Assembly: GCA_028875055.1 (NCBI GenBank)
Contig: JAPPGG010000014.1
Coordinates: 72,722 to 136,721 of the forward strand
DNA length: 64,000 bases
Direction: 5' to 3'
DNA from: Chloroflexota bacterium
GTDB lineage: Bacteria; Chloroflexota; Dehalococcoidia; Lucifugimonadales; UBA3495
Made by a program: the position numbers and the translations under genes. The first letter of the stretch is position 1. Every line of letters starts with the position of its first letter. Shown in pieces: positions 16,385 to 24,694 of this stretch. A model generated the notes under the pieces. That model was not told where the DNA came from. It saw nothing but the letters and a program-made list of their open reading frames with translations, and ran no database searches.

Positions 16385-17917
16385 TTATCGGGCTATTTCC
16401 ACGTTCCTCGTTTCCCGAATAACCGTAACCTTGATCTGTCCGGGGAAGACCAGGTCTTCTTCCACTTTCCGGGCAATGTCCCGGGCCAGCTCAGCCGATC
16501 CGATATCGTCAATATCGGTGGGTTTGACCATGACCCTCACCTCACGCCCGGCCTGTATGGCGAAGGCCCGTTCCACGCCGCCAAAACCTATGGCGGTATC
16601 TTCCAGCTCCCGAAGCCGCTTTACGTACTGCTCCAGAGATTCCTTGCGGGCTCCCGGTCGGGCAGCGCTTATGGCGTCAGCGCTGGCTACGATAAAGGAC
16701 TCAATGGTTGAGTGTTCATCATCGTGGTGCTCGAGAATGGACAGGTAGGAATTATGGTTGATGCCATACTTCTGGGCCAGCTCGGCGCCAATTTCAGCGT
16801 GAGGACCCGCCACCTCATGGGTAAGGGCCTTACCCACATCGTGGAGCAAGCCGCCAATCTTGGCAACCTGGATGTTAGCTCCGACCTCTGCGGCCAGCAT
16901 TCCGGACAACAGACAAACCTCTATGGAATGCTTGAGCACGTTTTCGCCGTAGCTGTAGCGGTACTTCAGCTGCCCCAGGTAGCGGATCAGTTCCGGATCG
17001 ATGCCGCTGAGTCCCACGTCAAAAGTGGACTGCTCTCCGGCTTTCCAGATGGTCTGCTCGATGTCAACCTGGGCCCGATTTACCGTGTCTTCGATACGGG
17101 CAGGCTGGATGCGACCGTCGCTGACCAACCTTTCCAGGGCAAGGCGCGCTACTTCCCGGCGCACCGGGTCAAAACAGGATAGGGTCACAATTTCGGGGGT
17201 GTCATCAATAACAATGTCAACACCCGTCATTGACTCCAGCGCTCGTATGTTCCGCCCTTCACGGCCAATGAGACGGCCCTTCATCTCATCGTTTGGCAGG
17301 GAAACTATGGAAGTCGTGGTCTCTGATACTACATCAGTGGCCAGACGGTTAATGGCCAGGGTAATTATGCGGCGGGCATTTTCTTCTGCGGTGACTTTGT
17401 ACTCACGTTCAAGATCATAGGTCCGGCGGGCCAGTTCGTGCCTGGCCTTTTCTTCGCCTTCTCTAACAATCAGATCCCTGGCTTCATCCACCGTCATTCC
17501 GGCAGCTTCTTCCAGGGCGCGAATCTGTTGGTCCTTTAGTTCGCTTACCTGCTCGAGGGTTTGTTCAACTTCCGACTCTTTCGCCGTAAGGGAGATTCGC
17601 TGTTTTTCCAGCGCTTCGCCCTTTTTTTCCAGTTGCTCCTCCCGCTGCAAGTAGCGGCGCTCCAGGCGATTTAGCTCCTGTCTCTGCTCCTTTATTTCAT
17701 TCTCACCGGTTGACCTGAGCTTCAGGACCTCTTCCTGGGTTTCAAGGAGGATCCGCCGTTTCTCCTCCTCCGCTTGCACTATGACCGTATTGGCCTCTTC
17801 CTTCGCATTTTCTACCCGTTTGCCATCAACCCTGGAACGGTAAACCAGCCACGAGGCTACTCCCGTTCCAGCTATCCCTGCGACCGCCAGGACGGTAAGG
17901 AAAATTGTTATCTCCAT
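16385..17917 (-). CDS. rny: Ribonuclease Y
   Basis: A membrane-anchored endoribonuclease that starts mRNA decay, 510 residues. The order is typical: an N-terminal transmembrane helix (residues 5-25), a long charged coiled coil to about 200, a KH domain with IGREGRNIRALESMTG, and an HD domain with LKHSIEVC, GLLHDVGKA and the ILEHHDDEH stretch. A C-terminal segment with VKPTDIDDIG closes the protein. The ATG at 17917 follows a purine-rich AAGGGAG-type site. A terminator hairpin lies downstream. Confidence 0.97.
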   Translation of the reverse strand: MEITIFLTVLAVAGIAGTGVASWLVYRSRVDGKRVENAKEEANTVIVQAEEEKRRILLETQEEVLKLRSTGENEIKEQRQELNRLERRYLQREEQLEKKGEALEKQRISLTAKESEVEQTLEQVSELKDQQIRALEEAAGMTVDEARDLIVREGEEKARHELARRTYDLEREYKVTAEENARRIITLAINRLATDVVSETTTSIVSLPNDEMKGRLIGREGRNIRALESMTGVDIVIDDTPEIVTLSCFDPVRREVARLALERLVSDGRIQPARIEDTVNRAQVDIEQTIWKAGEQSTFDVGLSGIDPELIRYLGQLKYRYSYGENVLKHSIEVCLLSGMLAAEVGANIQVAKIGGLLHDVGKALTHEVAGPHAEIGAELAQKYGINHNSYLSILEHHDDEHSTIESFIVASADAISAARPGARKESLEQYVKRLRELEDTAIGFGGVERAFAIQAGREVRVMVKPTDIDDIGSAELARDIARKVEEDLVFPGQIKVTVIRETRNVEIAR

Positions 17918-18086
17918 GCGTTCTCCCTTCCTTCCCGTCTAGGTATTCGCTTTAGGGGAAAAACTCCCCTAAATGACTATCGTACTGTTTGAGCTAGCTG
18001 ATGTCAAGAAATCGAGAAGGGCACGGATACGCAGCCGGCAGCTGCCGGGAAGCCGAAAACGTAGCTTTACCAGGAAGGAGCTGCGC

Positions 18087-18785
18087 CTACAGAAAGGCCA
18101 GGGTAAGGGTAGCCAGGCCTGCCAGTATCAGGGCCGCAGACCACAGCAGGTCCACGTTCAGCCACCCTCTCCTGAGAAATGCCAGCCCCAGCTTTCTATA
18201 GACTATCAGTGCGATAATCAGCATTACTGCCAGCATGGCCAGGGTATGCACAGTGAGACCAACGCCCCACGCCGCAGCCGTGTCCGACAGATCCAGGAGG
18301 CCTGAGTGATGGTCAAGATCGGGAGCGCCCGCGCCTTCTTCCTCCAGATTGAGGATTACGGGTGCAAGCATGAGCCCCGCGCCGTGGGATGTGGCCATCA
18401 GGAAGGACCAGGCGATGAGATCGCGTCCACTGACGTTCATTCCTACCCAGCGAAAGTGTCGATAGTACAGGGCCAGCTTGTATATCCCGAATCCCGCCAG
18501 GAATACCCCCACCGCGATCCTTACCCAGAAAAGCGGTACGAAGTAGCCTGCCAGGGCCAGGACGACCGCCACGACCAGGAGAGAGGCCACATGCCCCAGG
18601 GAAATGTAGAGGACGGCGCTGCCTATGGCCCGGACGCTTTCCCGCTGCAGGCCCAGGCTGACCGCAAACAACCAGCCCATGGCCGGATTCATGCCGTGAA
18701 AAGCGCCCAGGGCCGCCAAACCAATTAGCGGCCCCAGGGTAGCAATAGCAGCGGGTTCGGCATGTACCGGAAGCGCGCCCAGCAT
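18087..18785 (-). CDS. NicO/RcnA-like polytopic membrane protein next to SBP56
   Basis: A 232-residue integral membrane protein with about six hydrophobic helices. A His-containing helix start, GAFHGMNPAMGW (His30), and a second one, ATSHGAGLM near residue 133, resemble the metal-binding helices of NicO/RcnA-type metal transporters. The canonical HxxxxD is not present. An acidic/His loop (EEEGAGAPDLDHHSG) lies in the middle. The ATG at 18785 is 11 bases after the SBP56 stop, so the two form an operon. Metal or small-sulfur-compound transport is inferred only from motif shape and neighbour. Confidence 0.65.
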   Translation of the reverse strand: MLGALPVHAEPAAIATLGPLIGLAALGAFHGMNPAMGWLFAVSLGLQRESVRAIGSAVLYISLGHVASLLVVAVVLALAGYFVPLFWVRIAVGVFLAGFGIYKLALYYRHFRWVGMNVSGRDLIAWSFLMATSHGAGLMLAPVILNLEEEGAGAPDLDHHSGLLDLSDTAAAWGVGLTVHTLAMLAVMLIIALIVYRKLGLAFLRRGWLNVDLLWSAALILAGLATLTLAFL

Positions 18786-18796
18786 AGCGCAGCCAG

Positions 18797-20176
18797 CTAG
18801 GGGTAGCAGAACGAGTCTGAAGAGGCGTCCCCGCCTTCCAGACGAACCTGGTGGGCCCGACCCTCACCAAAGTCCACGAAAAAGTCCTCGTCCAGGGACA
18901 AGCCACCTTCCGGATTAACGTTGAACTTGGCCATCCACCCGGTTATGTTGTCGTAGAAGGTGTCGTCCCAGGAACTGTAAAGGGAGTTGGTCGCATAAAC
19001 GCGACGCCCATCCCGACTGATTTCCACCATCTGCGGCGCGCCAATCAGGGGGCCGGACTTGGGGTGGGCGCTCTTGTTGACTATACCGCCCAGCTCAACG
19101 ACCCCGGTAAGCTTCGCGTCGAAGGGGTCGGTGACATCATACTGCCGCATCTGGCCGGTTCCCCAGCAGGACACGTACAGGAACTTGTCGTCCAGGGACA
19201 GGTCCAGGTCGGTCACCAGGGGTGGAACGGCGCCCAATCCCTTCAGCGCCTCGGGCAGCAGGGCAGGGTCGGCCGGTTCGGCAGGAATGTCAATCACCTT
19301 GGTAACCGCCCACTTGTCTCCATCCTGGTACCAGGTCCACACCGAGGATGACAGGTCCTGATTATTGACTACCACGCCGACAAACCCGTAGGCCTTGGTG
19401 GGATTGTGAGATGGGCGCAATTCCAGGACCATCTGGTTCTCGGAGCCAAAGTCAACCTCTTGCAGGTGCCGCCGGCGGCGCAGGTCCCAGAAGTGAATCT
19501 TGTGCCCGTAATTGCCGGCCACAATGTCGGACAAAGACGGACCGTTCTCGAACAGGTCCGGGGTGCACCATTCGCTGGTGATTGCAACGTCAAGGCCCAT
19601 GTGCCACCAGAAGTCGTAGGCCAGGGTCTGGGGTCCCCGGTCCAGCTCCCATGCGCCCAGGGGCTCGAAAGTATTGTGGTCAATTCGGAGAATTCCGCCG
19701 GGCGCGCCACCCTCCGCTGAACCGATTCCGTTGAGGTAAATGGCATCGGGCCCACAGTGGACCGTATGCAGCCGACTGTACCCGGTACGGTTGGCAATTA
19801 CGTCGGCTTCCACCGTCTTGATTACCTGCGGACTGAAGGGGTCCGGCTTGGTATCTATTACATAGATCCTTGAAGTTCGCAGGGTAGGTACGATCAAATA
19901 TCGGCGTTCAAGATGCGGATGAGGGGCATAGGGGCAGAGGCTGGCGCTGCACGCGTTCCAGCCAAAGTGGTGCAGTTCGTCCCCAACATTGGGCATTTTC
20001 AGGGAATTAACAATGGTACTGTAGGTAGGCGACTCCGGATCCAGGTCAACTACCGACATGGCGTCGGGTTGACCATTGGTGTTCAAGACTGCCACGTAGC
20101 CCAATCGCTCTGGTGGCGCCTGTATCGCCAGACGGGCGGATGGGTAAAAGGTTGGGTCCGGTGTCATTAGGGCCAT
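18797..20176 (-). CDS. SBP56 / methanethiol oxidase family protein
   Basis: A 459-residue beta-propeller protein of the selenium-binding protein 56 family, whose human (SELENBP1) and Hyphomicrobium (MtoX) members oxidise methanethiol. Family hallmarks are DELHHFGWNACSASLC near residue 70, LHTVHCGPDAIYLNG, YDFWWHMGLDVAITSEW, LSLDDKFLYVSCWGTGQMRQ and the terminal ARAHQVR-like GRAHQVRLEGGD. No signal peptide is seen, so it should be cytosolic, unlike periplasmic MtoX. GAGG lies 8 bases before ATG 20176. It is followed by a NicO-like membrane protein; no SCO1 or MauG homolog is nearby. Confidence 0.92.
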   Translation of the reverse strand: MALMTPDPTFYPSARLAIQAPPERLGYVAVLNTNGQPDAMSVVDLDPESPTYSTIVNSLKMPNVGDELHHFGWNACSASLCPYAPHPHLERRYLIVPTLRTSRIYVIDTKPDPFSPQVIKTVEADVIANRTGYSRLHTVHCGPDAIYLNGIGSAEGGAPGGILRIDHNTFEPLGAWELDRGPQTLAYDFWWHMGLDVAITSEWCTPDLFENGPSLSDIVAGNYGHKIHFWDLRRRRHLQEVDFGSENQMVLELRPSHNPTKAYGFVGVVVNNQDLSSSVWTWYQDGDKWAVTKVIDIPAEPADPALLPEALKGLGAVPPLVTDLDLSLDDKFLYVSCWGTGQMRQYDVTDPFDAKLTGVVELGGIVNKSAHPKSGPLIGAPQMVEISRDGRRVYATNSLYSSWDDTFYDNITGWMAKFNVNPEGGLSLDEDFFVDFGEGRAHQVRLEGGDASSDSFCYP

Positions 20177-20453
20177 ATCTTACCTCTCGCTGCATATTCT
20201 TCCGGTTGGCGGCCGGTCGGAAACCCTTGAATCCGTGTGGAGTCCAGGGGGCTTATCTCCTTTGAATTTCTTCCGGAGACAGTATATATACTTGCTGCCG
20301 ATTGTCTATACCGTTCAAACTTCAGCCGCGGAGTCGGTCATTTCGCCGGCCAGAGATTCTACTTTGGCTTACCTCGGAAAGCAATGGTAAGAGAACTGGA
20401 TAGGTCGCACTTTCTTCCCGGCCTGACCTGCCTCACCGGCTTTCGCTGAAATG

Positions 20454-20485
20454 GCGCAATGCAGGGTCGGACCCTTGTATTGCGC
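20454..20485. promoter_or_regulatory. Imperfect inverted repeat upstream of the dnaJ promoter
   Basis: Outer arms GCGCAAT/ATTGCGC (20454-20460, 20479-20485) flank inner arms AGGGTC/GACCCT (20463-20468, 20470-20475). No T-tract follows on either strand, so it is not a terminator. It ends 26 bases before the -35 element, a position suited to a protein-binding site. Confidence 0.5.
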
Positions 20486-20511
20486 TGGACTGCTACGAAG
20501 ACACCGCCTCA

Positions 20512-20550
20512 TTGAGAGGCATTTCTCCTCTGGGCTATAATGTAGCCCAG
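20512..20550 (+). promoter_or_regulatory. dnaJ promoter with a palindrome centred on the -10
   Basis: TTGAGA (20512-20517), 18 bases, then a perfect TATAAT (20536-20541). The -10 lies inside a perfect inverted repeat, CTGGGCTA-taatg-TAGCCCAG (20530-20550). Transcription would start near 20548, 66 bases before the dnaJ ATG. Confidence 0.75.
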
Positions 20551-20613
20551 TGCTCTTGACCCAATTGCTTCGGCAGGCGAACAAGGCCTGCCCTTTGTTC
20601 AGGATGGGATCTA

Positions 20614-21843
20614 ATGGCTCAAACCGATTATTACGAGGTCCTGGGGGTTAACCGGCAGGACTCCGAGGAAGAGATTCGCCGCGCCTTCCGAAAGAAGGCC
20701 ATGGAATATCACCCGGACCGCAATAAGGAACCCGACGCCGAGGAGAAGTTCAAGGAAATCAACGAGGCCTACCAGGTTCTCAGCGATTCCTCCAAGCGGG
20801 CTCAATATGACCGCTTCGGGCGCGCCGGAGTCAATGGCGGCGGCTTCGACCGGCCCTTCGACGGCTTTGACGTATTTGGCGGATTCGGGGATATTTTTGA
20901 TTCCTTCTTCGGCGAAGCCGGCGGCCGACGCAGCCGGGCCCCCCAGCGCGGAAGCGACCTTCAGCAACGGGTGACGCTGGAGTTTGAGGATGCGGCCTTC
21001 GGGATTGAACGGGAAATTGATGTTTCCAGGGTGGAAATCTGCCATCAATGTTCCGGAGCCGGCAACGAACCTGGCACTCCCATAAACACCTGCGAAACAT
21101 GTGGCGGCAACGGACAGGTACGACGTACCCAGCGCAGTGTTTTCGGTCAGTTCGCCCAGGTAGCCACGTGCCCTGCGTGCCAGGGCAAGGGAAGCACCAT
21201 CGAAAATCCCTGCGCCGGATGCCGGGGCGCGGGGATGGAAAGGCGCAACCGCAAGACCGTGGTAAATATTCCGGCCGGCATCCAGGATGGTATGCAGGTC
21301 CGCCTCACCGGCGAGGGCAACGTGGGGGCCAACGGCGGACCGCCGGGCAACCTTTACATCCAGGTGGAAGTGCGCCCCCATCGGGTGTTTGAGCGTGATG
21401 ATTATGACCTGCTCTATGTCCTGCCCCTGAATTTTGCGGAGGCGGCCCTTGGAGTAGAAAAACTGGTCCCTACGCTGGAAGGTGAAGACACCTCGCTCAA
21501 GATCCCGGGCGGGACCCAGCACGGCTCAGAGTTCCGTATTCGTGGCAAGGGCATCAAGCATGTCCAGAACGGGCGGAAAGGGGACCTGAGGGTTTATGCC
21601 GATGTTCAGGTTCCAAAGAAGCTATCGAGCAGCCAGAGAAAGCTCCTGGAGGAGTTGGCCCGGTCTTTTGATCCCAGCTTTGGCCAGCACAAGGCGGAGC
21701 GGGACCAGGAAAGCGATTCGGTGGAAGATCCTGCTTACCAACCACTGGATGCGGAAGGGGGCCCCTGGGACGAGGACGAAACCGGCGATTCCTCAACCAA
21801 GGAAAAAGGTATCTTCGACCGCATCAAGGATGTCTTGAGTTAA
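20614..21843 (+). CDS. dnaJ: Chaperone protein DnaJ
   Basis: An Hsp40 co-chaperone that stimulates DnaK, 409 residues. The J domain has HPD at residues 33-35. A G/F-rich linker ([17 protein letters not shown]) follows, then four CxxCxGxG zinc motifs: [24 protein letters not shown] and CAGCRGAG. C-terminal peptide-binding domains end with [15 protein letters not shown]. The last 60 residues are acidic and longer than in E. coli DnaJ. No dnaK or grpE lies beside it. The promoter with its palindromic -10 suggests dedicated regulation. prmA follows. Confidence 0.97.
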   Translation: MAQTDYYEVLGVNRQDSEEEIRRAFRKKAMEYHPDRNKEPDAEEKFKEINEAYQVLSDSSKRAQYDRFGRAGVNGGGFDRPFDGFDVFGGFGDIFDSFFGEAGGRRSRAPQRGSDLQQRVTLEFEDAAFGIEREIDVSRVEICHQCSGAGNEPGTPINTCETCGGNGQVRRTQRSVFGQFAQVATCPACQGKGSTIENPCAGCRGAGMERRNRKTVVNIPAGIQDGMQVRLTGEGNVGANGGPPGNLYIQVEVRPHRVFERDDYDLLYVLPLNFAEAALGVEKLVPTLEGEDTSLKIPGGTQHGSEFRIRGKGIKHVQNGRKGDLRVYADVQVPKKLSSSQRKLLEELARSFDPSFGQHKAERDQESDSVEDPAYQPLDAEGGPWDEDETGDSSTKEKGIFDRIKDVLS

Positions 21844-21918
21844 CCGGCGGCGTCAGGAGGCCGAAGGCCCGATCCGGCGAGGATGGCCGGCCTCTCACTA
21901 AAACTGAGCCTAGTCAAA

Positions 21919-21945
21919 AGACCCGGCAGCGAGGTAGCCGGGTCT
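21919..21945 (+). promoter_or_regulatory. Hairpin just upstream of prmA
   Basis: Arms AGACCCGGC (21919-21927) and GCCGGGTCT (21937-21945) enclose a nine-base loop. Only a short CTTGG follows, so it is a poor terminator. It ends 21 bases before the prmA ATG and may moderate read-through or translation. Confidence 0.4.
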
Positions 21946-21966
21946 CTTGGTGGAGAAAACACATCA

Positions 21967-22833
21967 ATGTGGCAGGAAGTCAGCATCAGCGTGCCGTTTG
22001 AGTACGTAGAGCCTATATCGTATCTTTTCGACCGCTACGGATATGGCCTTTCCATGGAAGACGACGGGCCGGAACACATCAAGCTGCGCACTTACCTGCC
22101 CAGCGATGCCAGGCAACGGTACTCCCATATCGAAGTGGGGGTTAAGCTGGCCAGCATGCTGGAACCCCTTGGAGAACTTACGGTAACTCCGCTGGACAAT
22201 GACGCCGACTGGCAGAACGCTTGGAAGGAACACTTCACACTTCTCCGGATTGGAGAACGACTGGTCATTAAGCCGTCGTGGATCGAGTACGCGCCCGGGG
22301 CGGGGGAGATTCTGATTGAGCTGGACCCCGGGCTGGCCTTCGGCACCGGCTATCACCCCACCACCTACACCTGCCTGGAAGCCATGGAAAAGCTGGTTTC
22401 CCCAGGGTCAAGAGTCCTGGACCTGGGATGTGGGTCAGGAATTCTGTCGATAGCTGCCGTAAAGCTCGGCGCGGCGCAGGTGGTGGCCCTGGACATTGAC
22501 CCGCAAGCTGTCCAGTCTTCCCGGCAGAACTTTCGCCGGACCCGCATAACCACCCAGGTTCAGTTGGACCAGGGGTCTCTGCCCCACAGGCTGGCGACGG
22601 AAGGGACCTTCGACCTGGTAGTCGCCAACATCTCGTCGCGGGGAATACGCGAGAGGGCTCCGGACATTTTGCCAACCTTGAAACCCGAAGGAATACTGGT
22701 TGCCTCGGGCATAATTGATGAACAGCATGCGGAAACCGAATCCGCCTTGCATCAAGCGGGCTTCACGGACATCCAGGTTTGGCCCCGGGAGGACTGGGTA
22801 TCCCTGACCTGCCGACCGGGCTCGGGTCATTAA
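21967..22833 (+). CDS. prmA: Ribosomal protein L11 methyltransferase
   Basis: An AdoMet-dependent methyltransferase acting on ribosomal protein L11, 288 residues. The N-terminal substrate domain starts MWQEVSISVPFEYVEPISYL, and DADWQNAWKEHF is a family signature. The catalytic domain shows GLAFGTGYHPTT, VLDLGCGSGILSIAAVKLGA, ALDIDPQAV and the VVANISSRGI motif IV. The ATG at 21967 matches family N termini better than the first in-frame ATG at 21883. The dnaJ-prmA order is common in bacteria. A kinase-like gene follows after 52 bases. Confidence 0.95.
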   Translation: MWQEVSISVPFEYVEPISYLFDRYGYGLSMEDDGPEHIKLRTYLPSDARQRYSHIEVGVKLASMLEPLGELTVTPLDNDADWQNAWKEHFTLLRIGERLVIKPSWIEYAPGAGEILIELDPGLAFGTGYHPTTYTCLEAMEKLVSPGSRVLDLGCGSGILSIAAVKLGAAQVVALDIDPQAVQSSRQNFRRTRITTQVQLDQGSLPHRLATEGTFDLVVANISSRGIRERAPDILPTLKPEGILVASGIIDEQHAETESALHQAGFTDIQVWPREDWVSLTCRPGSGH

Positions 22834-22885
22834 TTCAGGTACGGATTGGTGCTATACTCTTGCTTGAAAGAGGAAGGCGAGCGCC

Positions 22886-23917
22886 ATGGAAATTGTTCAA
22901 CTGGACCGCTACGAATTAACCGGGTTGCAGGGCAGTGGCGCCGACTACGAGGTCAGGTCAGGCCGGGACAGGAATACCGGCGAGGAAGTAGTCATCAAGC
23001 GCCCGGTGCCGCAGATGATCAGCCGCCGCATGCATATTTCCGTCGAGCAGCGCACGGAACGGACCATCCGGCTGCACGAGGAGCTGGCCAACTCCATTCC
23101 CCAGGTCTGCCCCATGCTGGGTTACACTGACCAGGACAACCACGACGACTTTTTCGGCGATGGACTGGAACAGGAGTACCGTGTTACAGTTTCGCAAAGG
23201 GCGCCTGGAATACCGCTTGTCGGCGATCCGAGAGCTAGAATCCTGCGAGTTCCCATAGGCCTGGGTCAGAACCTTTTCGCTCTGTTTCCCCTCCAAAATT
23301 TAGACAGCGATGATCCCTACCCGATTCAACGGCAGCTGCTGGATGCCGAAGAACAGTTCCACCGGGCGGGTTATGTGCTGCTGGACCTGGGACCTCACAA
23401 CGTTTTCCTCAGCCCCGCTGTCGGCAGGATCAGCATAATTGACCCGGGGGCGTTGCTGGACGGCGAAAATGACCGGACACCGGTGGGCAGAGCGTCCCAG
23501 GACATTCACGACTTTTTTCTGGAAGTTCTCAAGTACTACACCGCCTTTCAGCCTCCGCCTGCCGAAGTCTCGGGCTATCGGGACCCCTACAACCTTCGAC
23601 CGGTTGTAAACTTTGAGCAGGAACTGGAAGATATGGCCCGCGGTCTTTCCGGCGAACCCACCGCCACAGACGATTGCAGAGAGACCGGGCTGGCCGTCAT
23701 CGGACGAGTCCGTGACCGCGGTTACACAAGCTTTGACGATTTTCGCAGCGACTACACGGCCCTTCTTGAAGCTTTGCGGAGGCGAAATTCAGCCTTGCCG
23801 GAACTCGCCCAGGCTCGCCAGGCCTGGAGCAGCGCTCTCGAGTTGTTGCGGGAAGACCATTGGACCAAGTATGTTTTTGATGCCGACCGGGAAATAGACA
23901 GTCTGACAATAGACTAG
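22886..23917 (+). CDS. Atypical protein-kinase-like protein
   Basis: A 343-residue protein with a degenerate kinase fold. The N-lobe has a Gly-rich loop (LQGSGADYEV, residues 14-23) and a VVIK strand with the ATP lysine at 38. The C-lobe has a catalytic-loop equivalent LDLGPHN with Asp167 and Asn172, and a metal Asp186 in IDPG, where DFG would be expected. HRD is replaced by LLDLG. A helical C-terminal region of about 100 residues has no assigned domain. It is followed by a PP2C gene, so a reversible phosphorylation pair is likely. Activity and substrate are unknown; a pseudokinase is possible. Confidence 0.65.
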   Translation: MEIVQLDRYELTGLQGSGADYEVRSGRDRNTGEEVVIKRPVPQMISRRMHISVEQRTERTIRLHEELANSIPQVCPMLGYTDQDNHDDFFGDGLEQEYRVTVSQRAPGIPLVGDPRARILRVPIGLGQNLFALFPLQNLDSDDPYPIQRQLLDAEEQFHRAGYVLLDLGPHNVFLSPAVGRISIIDPGALLDGENDRTPVGRASQDIHDFFLEVLKYYTAFQPPPAEVSGYRDPYNLRPVVNFEQELEDMARGLSGEPTATDDCRETGLAVIGRVRDRGYTSFDDFRSDYTALLEALRRRNSALPELAQARQAWSSALELLREDHWTKYVFDADREIDSLTID

Positions 23918-23965
23918 CCAGGGTTTCGGCAGCACAAATACAGATTGATTTGACGAGGGAGGAAA

Positions 23966-24649
23966 ATGTCCAGCGGCAGCCTTACCAGTGTTGTAGCCAC
24001 CTTGTTCGACAACTCTACGCACGGGGAAGACTCTTACCTCATCCGTGACATGGGTAACGGTCACTTTCTCGATGCGGTAATGGACGGCGTAACCGGTCAC
24101 GGGGGCGAGGAAGCCAGCACCTCCGTCGCGGGGGCCCTGGAGACCGCCTCCATAAGTTCGCCCGAGGACGTAATTGCGATTCTCGAAGAGCAAAATGGGG
24201 ACTTCTTCCAGGTGGGTGGCGGGCGTTTCCTGCTGACCACCGTATCCGTGGCCCTTTATTTAGGGGGGCCCTTGTACATCATCAGTGCTGGCGACAGTCC
24301 CGTGTTTCACATCCGGGGCGAAGAGCACCAGCAGCTTTCAGGGCGAATCGGCGGCATCCTGCGCATGGGTACCGCGAAAGCCATTGGCGCAGGCCAGGAC
24401 CTTAACCTGCATCGGACTGAAGTCAACCTGGAGGGCGGGGACAGGCTGGTCACGGCATCGGATGGCGTAACCGACAATGTCAATCCCGCTGAACTGGCGG
24501 GATTCGTCCGGAATTCAGACAGCCCGGAAGCCGCCTCCGCCTCGGTAAAGCAGGCCATCAACGAGCGCCTGGAGAGGGGCATTACCCCGGAGTTGCTGGG
24601 CGGCAGGTTCAGGCACGACGACCAGACCGGGATTTTCCGGTTCTTCTAG
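23966..24649 (+). CDS. PP2C-family protein phosphatase
   Basis: A compact 227-residue PPM/PP2C serine/threonine phosphatase. Metal motifs are Glu21-Asp22 (HGEDSYLI), Asp40-Gly41 (VMDGVTGHGG), Asp166-Gly (ASDGVTDNV) and Asp218-Asp219 (DDQTGIF). The LTTVSVALY strand is also present. It is slightly shorter than the usual 240-260 residue catalytic core and carries no sensor or membrane domain. GAGGAGGAA lies before the ATG at 23966. It lies 48 bases after the kinase-like gene and 45 before the glycosyltransferase, consistent with one operon. Confidence 0.88.
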   Translation: MSSGSLTSVVATLFDNSTHGEDSYLIRDMGNGHFLDAVMDGVTGHGGEEASTSVAGALETASISSPEDVIAILEEQNGDFFQVGGGRFLLTTVSVALYLGGPLYIISAGDSPVFHIRGEEHQQLSGRIGGILRMGTAKAIGAGQDLNLHRTEVNLEGGDRLVTASDGVTDNVNPAELAGFVRNSDSPEAASASVKQAINERLERGITPELLGGRFRHDDQTGIFRFF

Positions 24650-24694
24650 CTGGAACGGGCCCCTCGCGCTGCCCGAGGAGGAAGAAACACTGTC

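Larger units (their letters stand above)
20177..20613. other. Divergent regulatory region between SBP56 and dnaJ
   Basis: No gene is supported. The region contains a GTATATATAC palindrome at 20282-20291 about 110 bases upstream of SBP56, an imperfect 32-base inverted repeat at 20454-20485, and the dnaJ promoter at 20512-20550. No CIRCE element (TTAGCACTC-N9-GAGTGCTAA) was found. Confidence 0.6.
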
